Positions 60,985 to 64,000 of a DNA stretch of 64,000 bases are shown in pieces; the first letter of the stretch is position 1; each line of letters opens with the position of its first letter. The notes under the pieces were generated by a model, which saw only the letters and a list, made by a program, of their open reading frames with translations, did no database searches and was not told where the DNA came from. Position numbers and translations under genes: made by a program. Source of the stretch: Microcystis aeruginosa FD4 (GTDB lineage: Bacteria; Cyanobacteriota; Cyanobacteriia; Cyanobacteriales; Microcystaceae); contig NZ_CP046973.1 of the NCBI RefSeq assembly GCF_009792235.1, positions 5,270,001 through 5,334,000 on the forward strand. Direction: 5' to 3'.

Positions 60985-61527
60985 ATGCAAAACGAGCTAG
61001 TTAAACAGTGGATTGACTCAAACAAATTGGCAATAGAGTCCTTCAAGAATATTACGTCAACTAATGTGAACGCGATGGATGCCATGTTAACAAGTTTTGT
61101 TAACCCCAGCGCCTTCGCTGAACTAAGTAAGAGTTATCTAAGCTTGACCAAAGAATTGGGGGAAGTTTATACTGATAGTATTAATGAACTATTTCAAAGC
61201 CAACTGAAGCTGGTGAATTTACAGGCAACCTCTGATTCTTTTAAGGACTTGGGTGAAATTTATGTAAGTTCGATGACCAGTCTCGGACTAAAGCAAGCAG
61301 AATTGATGCGCCTGTATCTAGAAACTACAGCCAAGTATCTAGAGATATTAAAGGGCGCTCAAAAAGTAGATGATCTATTCAATGTCCAAACCAGTATTTT
61401 TAGCGAACTTCAAGAAAAGTTGCAGGGGAACATGATCGAAACAATGGGAGTTTTTAACTCTATCAATACTGCTCTGGACAATTGGACTCAAAAAAGCCTT
61501 GACGCATTCGCATCTGATGAGAGTTAA
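60985..61527 (+). CDS. Phasin-family protein (PHA granule-associated)
   Basis: 180 residues, almost all helical, with the phasin pattern WIDSNKLAIESFKNITSTNV, AFAELSKSYLSLTKELGEVY and QLKLVNLQATSDSFKDLGEI. Phasins coat polyhydroxyalkanoate granules and control their size. Amphipathic helices with no transmembrane segment fit a surface coat. Downstream of the PHA-depolymerase-like gene on the same strand; the pair probably belongs to PHA mobilization. Confidence 0.8.
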   Translation: MQNELVKQWIDSNKLAIESFKNITSTNVNAMDAMLTSFVNPSAFAELSKSYLSLTKELGEVYTDSINELFQSQLKLVNLQATSDSFKDLGEIYVSSMTSLGLKQAELMRLYLETTAKYLEILKGAQKVDDLFNVQTSIFSELQEKLQGNMIETMGVFNSINTALDNWTQKSLDAFASDES

Positions 61528-61546
61528 AAAAACTTGATCTTGCGGG

Positions 61547-61792
61547 TTATGTCTTTAGCCAAGTTCTCGGGTTGTTGCCCCAAACATATCCGCAACGGTG
61601 GGCAAGTGCCAGCGCCGCTGCATTACCCGTCGGGGTATCCAGGAAGACTGGCACCCCAGGAGCATCAGCTAACAGAGCTTGTAGCAGCTTGTTATCGCCC
61701 TTCCAGAAGTCTAGGAAGAGCGATAACCCGAAACTCTCGGCAACGGACAAAACCCTTTCAAGTCTATCCATGGCTAGGTGGGGTGAAGACAA
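61547..61792 (-). pseudogene. GNAT acetyltransferase C-terminal remnant
   Basis: 81 codons on the minus strand end LLADAPGVPVFLDTPTGNAA, then ALALAHRCGYVWG, like the last strand and helix of GNAT acetyltransferases. The acetyl-CoA-binding Q/RxxGxG/A motif is missing, and the frame upstream is interrupted. It fills the spacer between the phasin and the UbiH-type gene (61528-61871). Weak call. Confidence 0.45.
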
Positions 61793-61871
61793 TCAAACCC
61801 GACAGCAACCCCGAAAATCGTGTCAGAATAGATCAGTGTAGTCACTGATTATCTTTGAGAAAAATATTTAT

Positions 61872-63077
61872 ATGTTAGGACGGGACAACTACGATTTAAT
61901 CATTGTCGGGGGCGGCATAGTCGGAACCACCCTAGCGGTGGCTTTAAAAAATACAGGACTAAATATCGCTATGATCGAGGAACGTCCCCTAGAGGTGGCC
62001 GCCTCCCGTCGTCAAGCTTATGCCCTCTCGCTGATGTCGAGTCGGATTTTTACAGGCTTAGGTATCTGGGATAAAATCTCGCCCAATATCGGTAAATTTC
62101 GTCATATTCGCCTTTCTGATGCCGATTTTCCGATTTTTGTCCCCTTTGTGGTCGATGAGCTAAAAACCGATTATTTGGGCTATGTGGGCGAACATCAAGT
62201 GATTCTAACCGCCCTGCACAATGCCAGCCAAGATTGCGATCGCATTGACTGGTTATCCCCTGCTAAAGTGTTAGAAGTGGAGTACGGAGCAGAAACAGCC
62301 ACTGTCACCCTGGAAGAAGCCGGTCAAACCCGAAAAATCACCGCAAAATTAGTTATCGGGGCCGATGGAGCCAAATCCGCTATCCGGCAAGGGGCGCAAA
62401 TTAAAACCAAAGGTTGGAAATATTGGCAATCCTGTGTCGCTTTCACCATTAAACATCAACGCGATCGCAACGATACCGCCTTTGAAAGATTTTGGCCCAC
62501 CGGTCCCATGGGCATTTTACCGCTCCGGGGTAATCGCTGTCAGATCGTTTGGACAAATCCCCATGAAGAAGCGAAAAAACTGCAAGAAATGCCCGAAGCG
62601 GAATTTCTTGACAAATTAGAGGCATATACGGGGGGATTACTGGGAAAAATAGAATTAGTTAGCCCCCGCGCTCTCTTTCCCGTACAGTTAATGCAGAGTG
62701 ATACCTATGTTAAACCCCGACTGGCTTTAATTGGTGATGCCGCCCACTGTTGTCATCCCGTCGGTGGTCAAGGTTTAAATTTAGGCATTCGCGACGCAGC
62801 CGCTTTAGCGCAGGTATTAAAGGAAGCAGCGGAAAAGCCAGAGGATATAGGAGCGCTTTCTACCCTAAAATCCTACGAAAAATGGCGTAGATCGGAGAAT
62901 TTAGCGATTTTAGGCTTCACGGATTTTCTAGATCGCCTGTTCTCCAATAACTGGCCGCCCATCGTTGTCATCCGTCGTCTCGGATTGGCAGTTATGCGCG
63001 GTTTTCCCCCGTTGAAATTGTTTGCCCTGCAATTAATGACGGGATTAAAAGGACGTATTCCCCAATTAGCTAGATAG
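61872..63077 (+). CDS. FAD-dependent hydroxylase, UbiH/COQ6 type
   Basis: 401 residues. FAD motif YDLIIVGGGIVGTTLAVAL near residues 7-25, a DG motif VIGADGAKSAIRQ and the second FAD motif LALIGDAAHCCHPVGGQGLN. The latter GDAAH with PVGGQGLNLG is typical of UbiH/COQ6/VisC-type aromatic hydroxylases. In cyanobacteria, related enzymes act on quinone or carotenoid/vitamin precursors; the substrate here is not known. A tRNA-Pro gene follows on the same strand after 91 bp. Confidence 0.85.
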   Translation: MLGRDNYDLIIVGGGIVGTTLAVALKNTGLNIAMIEERPLEVAASRRQAYALSLMSSRIFTGLGIWDKISPNIGKFRHIRLSDADFPIFVPFVVDELKTDYLGYVGEHQVILTALHNASQDCDRIDWLSPAKVLEVEYGAETATVTLEEAGQTRKITAKLVIGADGAKSAIRQGAQIKTKGWKYWQSCVAFTIKHQRDRNDTAFERFWPTGPMGILPLRGNRCQIVWTNPHEEAKKLQEMPEAEFLDKLEAYTGGLLGKIELVSPRALFPVQLMQSDTYVKPRLALIGDAAHCCHPVGGQGLNLGIRDAAALAQVLKEAAEKPEDIGALSTLKSYEKWRRSENLAILGFTDFLDRLFSNNWPPIVVIRRLGLAVMRGFPPLKLFALQLMTGLKGRIPQLAR

Positions 63078-63168
63078 CTGGCCACTAATTCCGGGGATGG
63101 GGGAGAAAGGAAGAAAAAAAAGCTTGCAAAATGCTGCGATTATCGCTATGATGGTTAAGGTTCAATAT

Positions 63169-63242
63169 CGGGGCGTAGCGCAGCTTGGTAGCGCACTACT
63201 TTGGGGTAGTAGGGGTCGTGGGTTCGAATCCCGCCGCTCCGA
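63169..63242 (+). tRNA. tRNA-Pro (anticodon GGG)
   Basis: 74 nt that fold into a cloverleaf. Acceptor stem CGGGGCG/CGCTCCG, D-loop AGCTTGGTAGC, anticodon stem CTACT/AGTAG with loop TTGGGGT (anticodon GGG), T-arm GTGGGTTCGAATCCCGC. The discriminator base is A at 63242; the CCA end is not encoded. It decodes CCC and CCU. Confidence 0.95.
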
Positions 63243-63373
63243 TTGCAGAAAAACAGAGAGTCAGGTAGGGATGCACCTAATCCCTACTTTTTTCTGTTTA
63301 CTCGAAATTTTCTTAATTTATCAGCGTTTCTGATCAAGTTAGTTCACCATTAGAATCACTACTCTAGGAGAAA

Positions 63374-64000
63374 ATGTCTAATCAAATATCAGCTTACGGT
63401 TCCTGGAAATCACCGATTACCTCCGATCTAATTGTGGCAGCATCGATTAGTCTTGGTGGTGTAATTGTAGATGGAGAAGATATTTATTGGTTAGAAGGCA
63501 GACCACAGGAAAAGGGGCGAAATGTTTTAGTTAAATTAAACCCCGACGGCACAACCACAGACATCACCCCAGCACCTTTTAATGTGCGAACTCGTGTCCA
63601 TGAATACGGGGGAGGTTCCTATCTAATTGTTGCCGGAATTATCTATTTTTGTAATTTTGCTGACCAAAGAATTTATCGCCAAACTGCTGATAGTTTACCC
63701 CAACCTCTCACCCCAGAAAATTCCTGTCGTTATGCGGATTTAATTCTCGATAAATTTGGCAATCGTTTAATCTGTGTTTGTGAAGATCATAGCCAAAAAG
63801 ATCGAGAACCAGTTAATAGTATTGTCAGCATCGATGTGGATACGGGAGAAATAAAAACTTTAGTATCTGGCGATGATTTTTATACCTCTCCTCGCTTGAG
63901 TGCCGACGGTTCTCGATTAGCTTGGATTAGTTGGAATCATCCTCATATGCCCTGGGATAGTTCTTTTCTCTGGGTGGCCGATATTAATAATCTTTATTTG
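63374..64000 (+). CDS. S9-family prolyl-oligopeptidase-like peptidase (partial, runs off the window)
   Basis: Starts at ATG 63374 with AGGAG 3-8 bp upstream and stays open for 209 codons to the window end. The sequence WLEGRPQEKGRNVLVKLNPD, VRTRVHEYGGGSYLIV and SPRLSADGSRLAWISWNHPH, then MPWDSSFLWVADI, is the N-terminal beta-propeller of acylaminoacyl-peptidase-like S9 proteases (YGGGxY and WxHPxMPWD motifs). The catalytic Ser domain lies outside. Probably cytoplasmic; no signal peptide. Confidence 0.88.
   Translation, partial: MSNQISAYGSWKSPITSDLIVAASISLGGVIVDGEDIYWLEGRPQEKGRNVLVKLNPDGTTTDITPAPFNVRTRVHEYGGGSYLIVAGIIYFCNFADQRIYRQTADSLPQPLTPENSCRYADLILDKFGNRLICVCEDHSQKDREPVNSIVSIDVDTGEIKTLVSGDDFYTSPRLSADGSRLAWISWNHPHMPWDSSFLWVADINNLYL

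Noticed and set aside
63097..63333. 78-codon frame across the tRNA gene
   Set aside because: It overlaps tRNA-Pro completely; the reading frame is fortuitous.

Overview
This window is cyanobacterial and most likely comes from Microcystis or a close relative. The evidence is the gene set: phosphoribulokinase with both redox Cys pairs, hemL, Tic22-like, a tocopherol-type methyltransferase, QueF, CtaC/D/E with CtaA/B, and a cyanobacterial-type CydAB. The many GCGATCGC (HIP1) octamers, the dense short palindromic repeats and the many insertion sequences agree with this. The genus is inferred from the repeat style and was not confirmed by any search.

Layout. 1-2753: small unknown genes, an SSB-like C-terminal tail and an IS110-like DEDD recombinase; this block ends inside a truncated bcp/PrxQ gene. 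2753-7638: housekeeping (BlaI/M56 pair, a small conserved protein, hemL, dnaN), with three DnaA boxes just upstream of dnaN, a likely oriC. 7639-13657: accessory region with a three-gene cluster (DUF262-HNH, XRE/ImmA-like, PIN) followed by a 1,600-bp IS66-type element with an exact 8-bp target duplication. 13658-20930: secreted FAD oxidoreductase, Uma2 nuclease, APH-like/P-loop kinase, and an FHA-GGDEF-EAL protein. 20931-22172: repeats plus two related noncoding units that look like orphan IS200/IS605 right ends (possible omega-RNA relics). 22173-36255: mainly core genes (prk, response regulator, mtnA, tic22, prmC, pyrF, MEKHLA protein, M20 hydrolase, queF, GT4, GPH transporter). 36256-39362: repeats, then an acyl-CoA dehydrogenase and acyl carrier protein pair. 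39647-45278: the aa3-type oxidase locus, ctaCDE divergent from ctaAB, with ctaD frameshifted in an eight-base homopolymer. 45587-49020: dnaA, then def cut by a 924-bp IS5-type element, then stacked repeats. 49025-55468: LRAT-like protein, Zn-ribbon protein, phosphoribosyltransferase, cydAB, mnmG. 55469-58820: CHAT remnant, GmrSD-like restriction protein, broken DUF4258/DUF2283 pair, IS630 remnant, repeats. 58831-64000: methyltransferase, PHA-depolymerase-like esterase plus phasin, UbiH-type hydroxylase, tRNA-Pro(GGG), and the start of an S9 peptidase.

How it fits together. The core genes cover carbon fixation, tetrapyrrole synthesis, respiration (both terminal oxidases), replication (dnaA, dnaN, probable oriC) and tRNA/translation functions. 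Between them the sequence has been heavily remodelled: two complete ISs with intact target duplications, at least four transposase or IS remnants, three recurrent MITE-like families, and at least eight broken genes. If the ctaD frameshift is real, the bd-type oxidase 9 kb away would be the only intact terminal oxidase in this window. The strongest candidate for an undescribed system is the three-gene cluster at 8341-11712.
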